A stretch of DNA of 64,000 nucleotides, taken from NCBI GenBank assembly GCA_045534165.1, contig JAZSJD010000032.1:7866-71865 (forward strand), written 5' to 3'. The notes beneath the pieces were generated by a model that was not told the origin of the DNA, ran no database searches, and saw nothing but the letters and a program-made list of their open reading frames with translations. Positions within the stretch are counted from its first letter, which is position 1; each line of letters starts with the position of its first letter. Below are positions 41,828 through 51,149 of this stretch, one piece after another. This DNA comes from SIG575 sp045534165. GTDB taxonomy: Bacteria; Bacillota; Clostridia; Oscillospirales; Acutalibacteraceae. The translations under genes were made by a program, and so were the position numbers.

Positions 41828-42633
41828 AGCAAGTGCTCAGCATTGAGATGAAAAATCTTATTTCGGTTTTCTTCTGATATGGGAAGTCTGTTTAATGTGT
41901 CAACAAAATTCTTTTGCTCTCCCCAGGGAGAATCGCTTGCAAAAAGGATTTTGTCAAAACCATGTTTTTCAAACATTTTAACTAAAAAATCAGGCTCAAT
42001 TTTGTTCAGTACATAGCTTGTGTCAAGCCAAACATTTTTTGAACAAAGTTTTTCATAACTTTCTTCGGCACCATGGTGACCGCCTAAATGAGCAAGAATA
42101 ATTTTGTTGTTTTCTTCAGCATCAATTTTTTCTAACATATCAAGGGCTCTGTCAATGGAGCAGTGGAGATTATCGGGAGAAAGCGCATCATAACCGCAGT
42201 GAATAACAGTAATAAGACCGATTTCTTCTGCGTGACGGATAATTCTTAAATATTTTTCATCGTTTATATATGTGTTCTGATAATCAGGATGCAGTTTGAT
42301 ACCTTTAAGTCCCAGAGATTTTATATAATCAAGTTTTTCTTCAGGGCTATCATTATCAGGGTGAATACCGCCGAAAGCAATTATTCCGTTTTTGAAATTC
42401 AGTTCAGCAGAAAAACGATTTATGCTTTCAAACTGTTTAGGGTTAGTAACGACAGGCAGAATAACGCTGTAATCAATTCCCGCTTCATTCATTGAAGCTT
42501 TAAGCGAAGCAAGAGTACCGTTTGTGTATGCAGCACATTCTTCATTCTGCTCACAAAGGTAAGTTTTCAGTTTTTCAACAGTTGCTTCTGCTATCTTATC
42601 AGGGAATATATGTGTGTGAAAATCAATTATCAT
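41812..42633 (-). CDS. Metal-dependent amidohydrolase (TIM-barrel, amidohydrolase-2 type)
   Basis: The 273-residue protein starts MIIDFHTHIFPDK, with the HxH metal motif at residues 6-8. It continues with GLKGIKLHPDYQ (the strand-4 Lys-His region), TVIHCGYDA (another metal His), ILAHLGGHHG and finally FASDSPWGEQ with the catalytic Asp. This set defines the amidohydrolase-2 branch, which includes decarboxylases and lactonases such as ACMSD and LigI. The individual reaction cannot be read off. ATG 42633 is chosen over an upstream ATG because AAGGAAC lies 8 bases before it and the strand carrying HxH normally starts the protein. It is divergent from the symporter and aromatic-acid operon and might work on a related carboxylate, but that is speculative. 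Confidence 0.85.
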   Translation of the reverse strand: MIIDFHTHIFPDKIAEATVEKLKTYLCEQNEECAAYTNGTLASLKASMNEAGIDYSVILPVVTNPKQFESINRFSAELNFKNGIIAFGGIHPDNDSPEEKLDYIKSLGLKGIKLHPDYQNTYINDEKYLRIIRHAEEIGLITVIHCGYDALSPDNLHCSIDRALDMLEKIDAEENNKIILAHLGGHHGAEESYEKLCSKNVWLDTSYVLNKIEPDFLVKMFEKHGFDKILFASDSPWGEQKNFVDTLNRLPISEENRNKIFHLNAEHLLALNL

Positions 42634-42717
42634 TTTAATGTTCCTTTTTAGTTTTCTACAATGTTTAATTTTACATTGTTTTACGTAATAAGTCAAATAA
42701 AAGTTGGAGATGTGGAC

Positions 42718-44241
42718 ATGTTTATCAAAATTTCATTGCTTGCATTTTTTGTTGCAATCATGATTGGCGTGGGTTTCCTTTGCCGTCGCAAAGCAACAGA
42801 TGTTAACGGTTTCGTTTTAGGAGGAAGAGGTGTAGGCCCCTGGCTTACTGCTTTCAGTTACGGAACGTCATATTTTTCAGCTGTTATCTTCATAGGATAT
42901 GCAGGTCAGTTTGGTTGGAAATACGGTCTTGCAGCAACATGGATAGGTATAGGTAATGCTTTGATCGGTTCTCTTTTAGCCTGGAAATTCCTCGGCAGAA
43001 GAACAAGAGTAATGACACAACACCTGTCAAGCAAAACAATGCCTGAATTTTTCGGCAAACGTTTTGAAAGCAAGCCTCTTAAAATTATAGCATCAATGCT
43101 TGTTTTTATTTTCCTTGTTCCTTATACTGCATCTCTTTTTAATGGCTTATCAAGGCTTTTTGAAATGGCATTTAATATACCCTATACATATTGCGTTATA
43201 GCAATGGCTGTTCTTTGCGGTATTTATGTTGTAGTAGGCGGATATATGGCAACAGCTATCAACGATTTAATTCAGGGTATTATTATGTTGGTAGGAATTG
43301 AGGCAGTTGTTGTTGCGGTTTTGAAAACTCAGGGTGGTTTTACAGAAGCAGTCAGTGCACTTTCATTAATTCCCACAGACGGTACAACACAAACAGGTGA
43401 GTATGCTTCAATCTTAGGTCCTGATTGGTTTAATCTTCTTGGTGTTGTTCTTCTTACATCTCTCGGCACTTGGGGACTTCCTCAGATGATCGGCAAATTC
43501 TATGCTATCAGAGATGAAAAATCAATCAAAACGGGTACAATTGTTTCAACAATTTTTGCTCTTGTAGTTGCAGGCGGTTGTTATTTCCTTGGTGGATTCG
43601 GCAGATTGTTCGGCGACAGAGTTGAATATACAGCAGACGGTTCAATAATTTACGACAGTATTGTTCCCGGAATGCTCCGTGGTTTATCAGATGTTCTTAT
43701 AGCTATTGTTGTAATACTTGTTCTCTCTGCATCAATGTCAACATTGTCTTCACTTGTTTTAACATCAAGTTCAACAATAACCCTTGATTTTATTGCTCCT
43801 CTTCGCAAAAAAGACTTGCAAGAAAAGTCAAAATTGTCTATAATGAGAGTGTTCGTAGTATTCTTTATTATTGTTTCAGCAACAATTGCAATTATACAGG
43901 CAAAATCCTCAGTAACATTTATAGCACAGCTTATGGGAATTTCCTGGGGCGCACTTGCAGGTGCATTTTTAGCACCATTCCTTCTTTCTCTCTATTGGAA
44001 GAAAGTAACGAAAGTGGCAGTTCTTGTAAACTTCATTACAGGTGCAGGCATTATGGTTCTTAATATGGTTGCAAAAGATATTTTCCCTGAAATTCTCAAA
44101 TCACCCCTTAATGCAGGTGTGTTCGCTATGCTTTTAGGCTTTGTTGTAGTTCCTGTTGTCAGCCTTATGACACAGAAATCACTTGATAGCAAAAAGACAG
44201 ATAAAATGTTTGAATGTTTTAAAAAAAGTAAAAAAATATGA
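42718..44241 (+). CDS. Sodium:solute symporter (SSS family)
   Basis: The 507-residue protein has about 13 hydrophobic segments and SSS-family landmarks: GFVLGGRGVGPWLTAFSYGTSYFSA near residues 31-55, GGYMATAINDLIQG (about 178-191) and SSLVLTSSSTITLDFI near 344-359. These transporters use the sodium gradient to carry sugars, amino acids or carboxylates. ATG 42718 has GGAG 8 bases upstream; the longer frame from 42661 has no site. The gene sits 13 bases before the first phenylacetate-CoA ligase gene. In other bacteria SSS members carry acetate, propionate or phenylacetate, so movement of an aromatic acid or its precursor is a reasonable inference. Confidence 0.88.
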   Translation: MFIKISLLAFFVAIMIGVGFLCRRKATDVNGFVLGGRGVGPWLTAFSYGTSYFSAVIFIGYAGQFGWKYGLAATWIGIGNALIGSLLAWKFLGRRTRVMTQHLSSKTMPEFFGKRFESKPLKIIASMLVFIFLVPYTASLFNGLSRLFEMAFNIPYTYCVIAMAVLCGIYVVVGGYMATAINDLIQGIIMLVGIEAVVVAVLKTQGGFTEAVSALSLIPTDGTTQTGEYASILGPDWFNLLGVVLLTSLGTWGLPQMIGKFYAIRDEKSIKTGTIVSTIFALVVAGGCYFLGGFGRLFGDRVEYTADGSIIYDSIVPGMLRGLSDVLIAIVVILVLSASMSTLSSLVLTSSSTITLDFIAPLRKKDLQEKSKLSIMRVFVVFFIIVSATIAIIQAKSSVTFIAQLMGISWGALAGAFLAPFLLSLYWKKVTKVAVLVNFITGAGIMVLNMVAKDIFPEILKSPLNAGVFAMLLGFVVVPVVSLMTQKSLDSKKTDKMFECFKKSKKI

Positions 44242-44254
44242 GGGATAAACAGAA

Positions 44255-45568
44255 ATGAAAAGTAATTTTTTTCAGAAAGACATTGAAACAATGTCACGAA
44301 AACAAATTGAAGAACTTCAGCTTGAAAGACTTAAATGGATAGTTGATTACAGTATCAGAAACGTTCCTTTCTATGCTGAAAGATTATCAAAAGCAGGTGT
44401 GACTGCCGAAAAAATCAAAAGTCTTTCCGATATTCAGTACATACCTTTCACCACAAAGGATGATATAAGAGATAACTATCCTTTTGGTCTTTTCGGTGCG
44501 AAGATGAAAGATATTGTACGTATCCACGCATCAAGCGGAACAACAGGCAAACCTACTGTTGTTGGCTACACTAAAAACGATATCAATAACTGGAGCGACT
44601 GTGTTGCACGTCTTTCTGCAGCAGTTGGTGTAACAGATGAAGACGTTGCCCAGATTTCATTTGGTTACGGTCTTTTCACAGGTGCGTTGGGTCTGCACTA
44701 CGGTCTTGAAAAATTAGGTTGTGCAGTTATTCCTGTATCAAGCGGTAACACAGAAAAGCAGGCAATGCTTCTTAAAGATTTCGGTACAACAGTTTTAATC
44801 AGTACACCTTCTTATGCTATGTATATGAGCGAAGTTGCTCACGATATGGGCATTACAAATGATGAACTTAAACTCCGTATCGGTCTTTTCGGTTCAGAAG
44901 GATGCACAATGGAACTTCGTGATAAAATCGAAAAAGGTTTCGGTCTTTTCTCAACAGATAACTATGGTATGAGCGAACTTATGGGTCCGGGTGTATCAGG
45001 TGAATGCGTTGAACGTGACGGACTTCATTTTGCAGAAGACCATTTCCTTCCTGAAATCATCAATAGTGAAACAGGTAAAAAATTAGGCGCAGGCGAAGAA
45101 GGCGAGCTTGTTGTTACAACTCTTACCAAAGAGGGTATTCCCATGCTTCGTTACAGAACAAAGGATATCACAAAGCTTAATTACGATACTTGTAAATGTG
45201 GCAGAACTCACTGCCGTATGGATAAAGTCGGTGGCAGAGCAGACGATATGCTCAAAATCCGTGGCGTTAATGTTTTCCCGTCACAGATTGAAAGTATTCT
45301 TGCACAGATTGAGGGTATTTCACCCCACTATGAACTTGTTCTTACAAGAAAGAACTATACAGACTATCTTGAAGTAAGAATTGAAATTAATGATGCTTCA
45401 CTGCTTGAAAATTACGGTAAACTTGAAGAACTGAGAAACTCTGCTGTTGCAAAGCTTAAAACAGTTCTTGGTATCAGTGCAAAAGTATCTCTTGTTGCTC
45501 CTCGTTCACTTAAAAGATACGAGGGTAAAGCAAGAAGAATTGTTGATAAGAGAAATGAGGTAGAATAA
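44255..45568 (+). CDS. paaK: Phenylacetate-CoA ligase family enzyme (first copy)
   Basis: The 437-residue protein has the adenylate-forming P-loop HASSGTTGKPTVVGYTKND (about 91-109), a YGMSELMGPGV motif (about 232-242), LRYRTKD (about 299-305) and a C-terminal domain with LVAPRSLKRYEGKARR. This is the PaaK architecture. The enzyme links aryl-acetate, CoA and ATP to aryl-acetyl-CoA. In fermenters the AMP-forming or related reaction run in reverse can conserve energy. A zinc-type Cys cluster (CKCGRTHC) is present, as in many PaaK proteins. It is followed immediately by iorA (stop TAA directly next to TTG), which makes aryl-acetyl-CoA from aryl-pyruvate, so the two clearly form one pathway. Confidence 0.9.
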   Translation: MKSNFFQKDIETMSRKQIEELQLERLKWIVDYSIRNVPFYAERLSKAGVTAEKIKSLSDIQYIPFTTKDDIRDNYPFGLFGAKMKDIVRIHASSGTTGKPTVVGYTKNDINNWSDCVARLSAAVGVTDEDVAQISFGYGLFTGALGLHYGLEKLGCAVIPVSSGNTEKQAMLLKDFGTTVLISTPSYAMYMSEVAHDMGITNDELKLRIGLFGSEGCTMELRDKIEKGFGLFSTDNYGMSELMGPGVSGECVERDGLHFAEDHFLPEIINSETGKKLGAGEEGELVVTTLTKEGIPMLRYRTKDITKLNYDTCKCGRTHCRMDKVGGRADDMLKIRGVNVFPSQIESILAQIEGISPHYELVLTRKNYTDYLEVRIEINDASLLENYGKLEELRNSAVAKLKTVLGISAKVSLVAPRSLKRYEGKARRIVDKRNEVE

Positions 45569-47302
45569 TTGAAAGAGATAATGATAGGCAACGCTGCTGT
45601 TGCCAGAGGACTTTATGAAGCAGGTTGCGGTGTTGTTTCCAGCTATCCCGGAACACCCAGCACAGAAATAACAGAATTTGCAAGTGAATATAACGAAATT
45701 TACTGCGAATGGGCACCTAACGAAAAAGTTGCAATGGAAGTTGCTTTCGGTGCTTGTCTTGGCGGTAAAAGAAGCGCTTGCGCAATGAAACACGTTGGTC
45801 TTAACGTTGCAGCAGACCCTCTTTTCACAATGTCTTACACAGGTGTAAACGGTGGTCTTGTTATCTGCGTTGCAGATGACCCCGGTATGCATTCATCACA
45901 GAATGAGCAGGATTCACGTCACTATGCAATTGCAGCAAAAGTTCCCATGCTTGAACCTGCAGATTCATCTGAAAGCCTTATCTTTGTAAAAAAAGCTTTT
46001 GAACTTTCAGAAAAATACGATACTCCCGTAATTCTCAGAATGTGTACAAGAATTGCTCACTCACAGAGCATTGTTGAAACATCAGAAAGGGAAGAAATTC
46101 CTCAGAAAGAATACGAAAAAAATATCGGCAAATATGTTATGATGCCCGGTAATGCTAAAAAGCGTCATCCCTTTGTTGAAGAAAGAACAGAGCTTCTCCG
46201 TCAGGTTTCTGAAGGAGACGAATTCAACAGAGTTGAAATGGGCGGCACAGATTTAGGTATTATCACATCAGGTGCATCTTATCAGTATGTAAAAGAAATT
46301 TTCGGCGATACTGTCAGCGTTCTAAAAATAGGTATGGTTCATCCGTTACCTATCAATAAAATCAAAGATTTTGCAAGCAAAGTCAAAAGATTGGTTGTTA
46401 TTGAAGAACTTGACGGAATTATCGAAACACATTGCAAAAATAACGGTATTGATGTTGAAGGTAAAAACCTTTTCACAAATATCGGTGAATATTCACAGAA
46501 AACAATTGCAGAAGTTTTCTCTCTTGAAAAGAAAGAAAGCGTTGCTCCCGATACAGCCCTTCCCATCCGTCCTCCTGTAATGTGTGCAGGTTGTCCTCAC
46601 AGAGGTATGTTCTATACTCTTTCACAGAACAAGGTAACAGTAAGCGGTGATATCGGTTGCTACACATTGGGTGCACAGCTTCCTTTAGGTGCAATTGATA
46701 CAACTCTCTGTATGGGTGCATCAATTTCAGGTCTTCATGGTTTCAACAAAGCTATGGGTGAAAAAGGCGAGAAGAAATCTGTTGCAGTTATCGGTGACTC
46801 AACATTTATGCATTCAGGTATGACAGGTCTTGTAAATATCGCTTATAATGCATCAAATTCAACTGTTATTATTCTTGATAACTCAATCACAGGTATGACA
46901 GGTCATCAGCAGAACCCCACAACAGGCTACACAATCAAGGGTGATCCTGCTTCAAAAATTGACCTTGAATCTTTCTGTCGTGCAATCGGAATTAACAGAG
47001 TAAGAGTTGTAGATCCGTACAATCTTCTTGAATGTGATAAAGTTCTTAAGGAAGAACTTGAAGCAGAAGAACCTTCTGTTATTATCTCAAGAAGACCCTG
47101 TGTTCTTCTTAAATATGTTAAACCCAAAAAGCCTGTTACAGTTGATGTTGATAAATGTAAAGGCTGTAAAAAATGTATGAAACTCGGTTGCCCTGCAATC
47201 AGCATACATAACAAGAAAGCAGATATCGATGCAACACTTTGCGTAGGTTGTGGCGTTTGTGAACAACTTTGTGCATTTGATGCAATAAAAGGGGAGGAGT
47301 GA
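45569..47302 (+). CDS. iorA: Indolepyruvate:ferredoxin oxidoreductase, alpha subunit
   Basis: The 577-residue protein begins IGNAAVARGLYEAGCGVVSSYPGTPSTE, with the PGTPS motif of the pyrimidine-binding domain. It contains CAGCPHRGMFY and the TPP-binding GDIGCY...IGDSTF region in the C-terminal half. It ends with two [4Fe-4S] motifs (CKGCKKCMKLGCP and CVGCGVCEQLC). IorA with IorB oxidatively decarboxylates indolepyruvate, phenylpyruvate and hydroxyphenylpyruvate to aryl-acetyl-CoA, reducing ferredoxin. It is oxygen-sensitive and typical of amino-acid-fermenting anaerobes. The start is TTG 45569, with GAGG about 9 bases upstream inside the end of paaK, giving direct coupling. Confidence 0.95.
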   Translation: MKEIMIGNAAVARGLYEAGCGVVSSYPGTPSTEITEFASEYNEIYCEWAPNEKVAMEVAFGACLGGKRSACAMKHVGLNVAADPLFTMSYTGVNGGLVICVADDPGMHSSQNEQDSRHYAIAAKVPMLEPADSSESLIFVKKAFELSEKYDTPVILRMCTRIAHSQSIVETSEREEIPQKEYEKNIGKYVMMPGNAKKRHPFVEERTELLRQVSEGDEFNRVEMGGTDLGIITSGASYQYVKEIFGDTVSVLKIGMVHPLPINKIKDFASKVKRLVVIEELDGIIETHCKNNGIDVEGKNLFTNIGEYSQKTIAEVFSLEKKESVAPDTALPIRPPVMCAGCPHRGMFYTLSQNKVTVSGDIGCYTLGAQLPLGAIDTTLCMGASISGLHGFNKAMGEKGEKKSVAVIGDSTFMHSGMTGLVNIAYNASNSTVIILDNSITGMTGHQQNPTTGYTIKGDPASKIDLESFCRAIGINRVRVVDPYNLLECDKVLKEELEAEEPSVIISRRPCVLLKYVKPKKPVTVDVDKCKGCKKCMKLGCPAISIHNKKADIDATLCVGCGVCEQLCAFDAIKGEE

Positions 47303-47307
47303 TTTAA

Positions 47308-47880
47308 ATGGAAACAAAAAGCATTATGATTGTCGGCGTAGGCGGTCAGGGTTCACTTCTCGCAAGTAAACTTTTAGGTAAAGTCCTTATGGATGAAGGT
47401 TACGATGTTAAAGTTTCAGAAGTTCACGGTATGAGCCAGAGAGGCGGTTCCGTTGTAACTTATGTAAGATTCAGTGACAAAGTTTATTCACCTATCATCG
47501 AAGAAGGCGAAGCAGACTTTGTAATCTCATTTGAAAAACTTGAAGGTGCAAGATGGGCACATTGCCTTAAAAAAGGCGGAAAGCTTATTGTTAACACACA
47601 GCAGATTGACCCGATGCCTGTAATTACAGGTGCTGCAGTTTATCCTGAAAACATTCTTGATGAGCTTATAGCAAAAGGTCTTGATGTTGATGCAATTGAT
47701 GCTCTTTCACTTGCAGAGGAAGCAGGTTCATCAAAAGCAGTAAACGTGGTATTAATGGGCAGACTCGCAAAATATTTCCACATTGACTATGCAAAATGGG
47801 AAGCAGCACTTGAAAAGTCAGTAAAACCAAAGTTTGTAGAACTTAATAAAAAGGCACTTAGCCTTGGCTATAATTTTTAA
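47308..47880 (+). CDS. iorB: Indolepyruvate:ferredoxin oxidoreductase, beta subunit
   Basis: The 190-residue protein opens IMIVGVGGQGSLLASKLL and has VSEVHGMSQRGGSVVTYVRF, the signature of gamma-type 2-oxoacid oxidoreductase subunits. Its length matches IorB. It starts five bases after the iorA stop with GGGGAGGAG upstream, so equal synthesis of both subunits is expected. Together they form the heteromeric enzyme acting in the cytoplasm. Confidence 0.95.
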   Translation: METKSIMIVGVGGQGSLLASKLLGKVLMDEGYDVKVSEVHGMSQRGGSVVTYVRFSDKVYSPIIEEGEADFVISFEKLEGARWAHCLKKGGKLIVNTQQIDPMPVITGAAVYPENILDELIAKGLDVDAIDALSLAEEAGSSKAVNVVLMGRLAKYFHIDYAKWEAALEKSVKPKFVELNKKALSLGYNF

Positions 47881-47894
47881 CTCTAAGGAAAGAG

Positions 47895-49202
47895 ATGACA
47901 GCAATGAAATTTTGGCAGGAAGAAATTGAAACAGCCTCTCGTGAACAAATCACGGCCTGGCAGAGTGAACGTCTTGTAAACACAGTAAAAAGAGTTTACG
48001 AAAAAGTTCCTTATTACAGAGCAAAAATGGATGAAGCAGGTGTAAAACCGGAAGATATCAGATCTGTTGAAGATTTAAATAAACTTCCATTTACCTGCAA
48101 ACAGGATTTAAGAGACACATATCCTTATGGTCTTTTTGCTTGTGATATGGACGATGTTGTAAGAGTTCATGCATCAAGTGGTACAACAGGTAAACAGATT
48201 GTTGTTGGTTACACTAAAAATGACCTTGATGTATGGGATGATATATGTGCTCGTCAGCTTGTTGCAGCAGGTGCAGATAAATCATCAAAAATCCACGTAT
48301 CTTATGGTTACGGACTTTTCACAGGTGGCTTTGGTTTCCATGGCGGTACAACAAAACTTGGTGCAATGGCAATCCCTGTTTCAAGCGGTAACACAGCAAG
48401 GCAGATAACAATTCTTCAGGATTTCGGGTCAGAAGTTCTTTGCTGTACACCTTCATATGCAATGTATATTGCAGAAACAATTGAGAAAATGGGCATTGAC
48501 AAATCAACTCTTTCTCTCAAAGCAGGTATTTTCGGTGCAGAACCCTGGACTCAGGAAATGCGACTTCAGCTTGAAGAAAAGCTTAACATCAAGGCATATG
48601 ATGTTTATGGACTTACAGAAATTATGGGTCCCGGCGTTGCTTATGAATGTGCAGAACAAACAGGTATGCACGTGAATGAAGACCACTTCATCATTGAAGC
48701 TCTTGACCCGGATACAGGTTTACCTGTTCCTGACGGTGAACCCGGTGAAATTGTTTTCACTTGTATCACAAAGGAAGCTTTCCCCATTATCCGTTACAGA
48801 ACAAGAGATATTGCTGTTCTTTCACATGAAAAATGTTCTTGTGGCAGAACATTCGTTAAAATGTCAAAACCCATGGGCAGAACAGACGATATGCTTATCA
48901 TCAGAGGTGTTAACGTGTTCCCCTCACAGATTGAAACAGTTCTTCTCAATATGGGTTATGCACCTAACTATCAGATTCTTGTTGACAGAGTCAACAACCT
49001 TGATACAATTCAGGTTCAGGTTGAAATGTCAGACAATATGTTCTCAGACACAGTTACAAAAATTTCAAAAGCAGAACACGCGATTGAAGATGGTCTTAAG
49101 TCACTTCTCGGTGTTGCTGCTGATGTCAAACTTGTGGCACCTAACACAATTGCCCGTTCAGAAGGTAAGGCAAAACGTGTTATTGATAACAGAAAGAAAT
49201 AA
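47895..49202 (+). CDS. paaK: Phenylacetate-CoA ligase family enzyme (second copy)
   Basis: The 435-residue enzyme is a paralogue of the first ligase of the operon. It has the HASSGTTGKQIVVGYTKND loop (about 94-112), YGLTEIMGPGV, IRYRTRD, the CSCGRTF cluster and LVAPNTIARSEGKAKR. The two copies differ at many positions outside the core motifs, so they may prefer different aryl acids (for example phenylacetate versus indoleacetate) or one may work toward ATP or transfer. An ATG at 47904 is an alternative start; I kept 47895, with AAGGAA 4 bases upstream. It lies between iorB and an ACT-domain gene. Confidence 0.9.
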   Translation: MTAMKFWQEEIETASREQITAWQSERLVNTVKRVYEKVPYYRAKMDEAGVKPEDIRSVEDLNKLPFTCKQDLRDTYPYGLFACDMDDVVRVHASSGTTGKQIVVGYTKNDLDVWDDICARQLVAAGADKSSKIHVSYGYGLFTGGFGFHGGTTKLGAMAIPVSSGNTARQITILQDFGSEVLCCTPSYAMYIAETIEKMGIDKSTLSLKAGIFGAEPWTQEMRLQLEEKLNIKAYDVYGLTEIMGPGVAYECAEQTGMHVNEDHFIIEALDPDTGLPVPDGEPGEIVFTCITKEAFPIIRYRTRDIAVLSHEKCSCGRTFVKMSKPMGRTDDMLIIRGVNVFPSQIETVLLNMGYAPNYQILVDRVNNLDTIQVQVEMSDNMFSDTVTKISKAEHAIEDGLKSLLGVAADVKLVAPNTIARSEGKAKRVIDNRKK

Positions 49203-49216
49203 AGGAGGCTATAACA

Positions 49217-49648
49217 ATGACTATTAATCAGTTGTCAATTTTTGTTGAAAACAAAGCAGGCGCACTTGGTGAAATTACTCACATTTTAGCAAAGGAAAAT
49301 ATTGATATCCGAGCAATGTCAATTGCAGACACAAAGGATTTCGGTATTTTGCGTCTTATTGTAAGTGATGAAGAAAAAGCAAAGAAAGCACTTAAAGAAA
49401 ACGACTGTATCGTGTCAATCACAGAGGTTGTGGGTATTGCTATCACAGATGAACCCGGCAGCCTTTCAAGAGTTATGGAGCTTCTTTATAAAAACGGAAT
49501 CAACGTTGAATATATGTATGCTTTCATAACAATTTCAAAGCAGTATGCTTATGTTGTTGTACGTGTTGAAGATAACAGCAAGGCAATTGAAATTCTTAAA
49601 GCAAACGATGTTAAACTTGTAAGCAAAGACGATATTAAGAATCTTTAA
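49217..49648 (+). CDS. Tandem ACT-domain protein (amino-acid sensor)
   Basis: The 143-residue protein consists of two ACT domains, about 1-70 (SIFVENKAGALGEITHILA) and 71-143 (GIAITDEPGSLSRVMELLYK). Each has the Gly-containing ligand loop after the first strand. Such stand-alone proteins bind amino acids. This type is regularly found beside paaK and ior genes, where it presumably senses an aromatic amino acid and adjusts the pathway. AAAGGAGG lies 8 bases before the ATG. It is the last gene before the hairpin that ends the operon. Confidence 0.9.
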   Translation: MTINQLSIFVENKAGALGEITHILAKENIDIRAMSIADTKDFGILRLIVSDEEKAKKALKENDCIVSITEVVGIAITDEPGSLSRVMELLYKNGINVEYMYAFITISKQYAYVVVRVEDNSKAIEILKANDVKLVSKDDIKNL

Positions 49649-49655
49649 TTAAAAA

Positions 49656-49690
49656 GAAAACTTCGGCATACCCCTGCCGAAGTTTTCTTG
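49656..49690 (+). terminator. Terminator of the aryl-acid operon
   Basis: GAAAACTTCGGCA and TGCCGAAGTTTTC pair perfectly (13 base pairs) around TACCCC, and the T-rich arm continues TTG. The lipase gene starts only 22 bases later with no room for a promoter, so read-through or an internal promoter must serve it. Confidence 0.8.
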
Positions 49691-49709
49691 CAACAGAGAG
49701 GAAAAAGTT

Positions 49710-51149
49710 ATGAAAAAGATAATTTCAGCATTTCTCGCAGTAATAATGGCTTTCACAATTTCAGTTTCTGTTTATGCAGAAAGTCTGAAAGATGACAGAA
49801 TTCCCACAATTGTAGTTTCAGGCATGGATTTCGCAGGACTCCGTATTGATTTAGGTAAGGAAACAGAAAGAAATCTCCTTGGTGAAATTAATGCAGGAGA
49901 AATCATCTTAACTGTTGTTACAGGTCTTATAAAAACAATGGTTCTGATGGATGCAGAAGGTTTCACATCATCAATTTTTGATTATGCTTCACGCATTCTT
50001 GAGGGCTATTCATTTGATGAAAACGGTGAGTCTGTTTATGATGTATCACCTCATAATGAATATCCTCTTGCAGTAGAAAATTACGACAATCTTTATCATG
50101 CAGATGATGATTCATCAGCAGAAAAAGGTGTTGTAAAAACTTGTATTGAAGCTTTCGGAGGAGACAGAACATATTTTTATTATTATGATTGGCGTCTTGA
50201 TCCCTTTGATAATGCAGATGACCTAAACGAACTTGCACAAACAGCAATGAAAGATGCAAATTCAGACAAAGTGAATATTATCTGTTGCAGTATGGGTGGC
50301 GTGGAAACACTTGCTTATATGACAAAATACGGTACAGATCAGATTAATTCATGTACATTCCTTTGCTCAACAGTTTATGGTGCATACGTTGTAAGTGACG
50401 TTTTGCAAGGTAAAATTGAACTTACACCTACTTCAGCAATGAATTATCTTACATCTCTTGCAGGGGAAGACCTTGAACCTCTTATGCTTATTCTCAGATA
50501 TTCAGGTATCGGCCCTCTTGTAGGTATGCTTGCAGGACTTCTTGTTGATAACCTTAAAGAAGGTGCATTTAACGAGGTTCTTAAACCTAACTTTTCAACA
50601 ATGCCTGTTCTTTGGGCACTTGTTCTTCCTGATGAATATGAAGCGGCAAAAGAACATTGCTTTGGTGGGGAAGAAGAAAAATATGCAAAAATTATTGAAA
50701 AAGCAGAACGACTTCAGGAAATGATGAGAAATCGTGACGCAATGCTTGATAAGGCTGTAAAAAATGGTATGAAAATTGCTTTTGTTTCAAACTATAACAC
50801 AGCTCTTGTTCCTGTTTACGAAAGAAGCACAACACAAGGTGACGGTGTTCTTGAAACAGCTCTTATGGCAGGAGGCGCAACTGTTTCAGATATAGGCAAA
50901 ACTCTTGACGTGCAGGCAGGCAAATATGTATCAGCAGATAAAATCATTGATGCATCAACTTGCCTTTATCCTGATTACACATGGTTTGTCAAAGATGCAC
51001 CACACATTGCCTGTCGCTACGATTCAACATACAGCGATTTCATAACATATCTTGTAACAAGTGAAACCCAGCCTACTATAATGACAAACAGACTTTATCC
51101 TCAGTTTATGTATGCTGATGAAGGACAGAATGTTTATGCACTTGTGTAA
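49710..51149 (+). CDS. Secreted LCAT-like alpha/beta-hydrolase (putative lipase)
   Basis: The 479-residue protein has a signal peptide (residues 1-22, ending VSVYA). The body matches the LCAT-type lipase layout: an oxyanion-region strand IPTIVVSGM near 30-38, YYYDWRLDPFDNADDL (about 155-170), and NIICCSMGGVETLAY (189-203) with Ser194 as probable nucleophile. The elbow reads C-x-S-x-G instead of the common G-x-S-x-G. A late ACRYDSTYSDFITYL region may hold the acid/base pair, and an H at the APHIAC segment is a candidate catalytic His. LCAT-like enzymes hydrolyse or transfer acyl chains of phospholipids. The next gene, overlapping by 14 bases, encodes a PI-PLC-like protein, so lipid breakdown or remodelling is the shared theme. 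Confidence 0.75.
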   Translation: MKKIISAFLAVIMAFTISVSVYAESLKDDRIPTIVVSGMDFAGLRIDLGKETERNLLGEINAGEIILTVVTGLIKTMVLMDAEGFTSSIFDYASRILEGYSFDENGESVYDVSPHNEYPLAVENYDNLYHADDDSSAEKGVVKTCIEAFGGDRTYFYYYDWRLDPFDNADDLNELAQTAMKDANSDKVNIICCSMGGVETLAYMTKYGTDQINSCTFLCSTVYGAYVVSDVLQGKIELTPTSAMNYLTSLAGEDLEPLMLILRYSGIGPLVGMLAGLLVDNLKEGAFNEVLKPNFSTMPVLWALVLPDEYEAAKEHCFGGEEEKYAKIIEKAERLQEMMRNRDAMLDKAVKNGMKIAFVSNYNTALVPVYERSTTQGDGVLETALMAGGATVSDIGKTLDVQAGKYVSADKIIDASTCLYPDYTWFVKDAPHIACRYDSTYSDFITYLVTSETQPTIMTNRLYPQFMYADEGQNVYALV

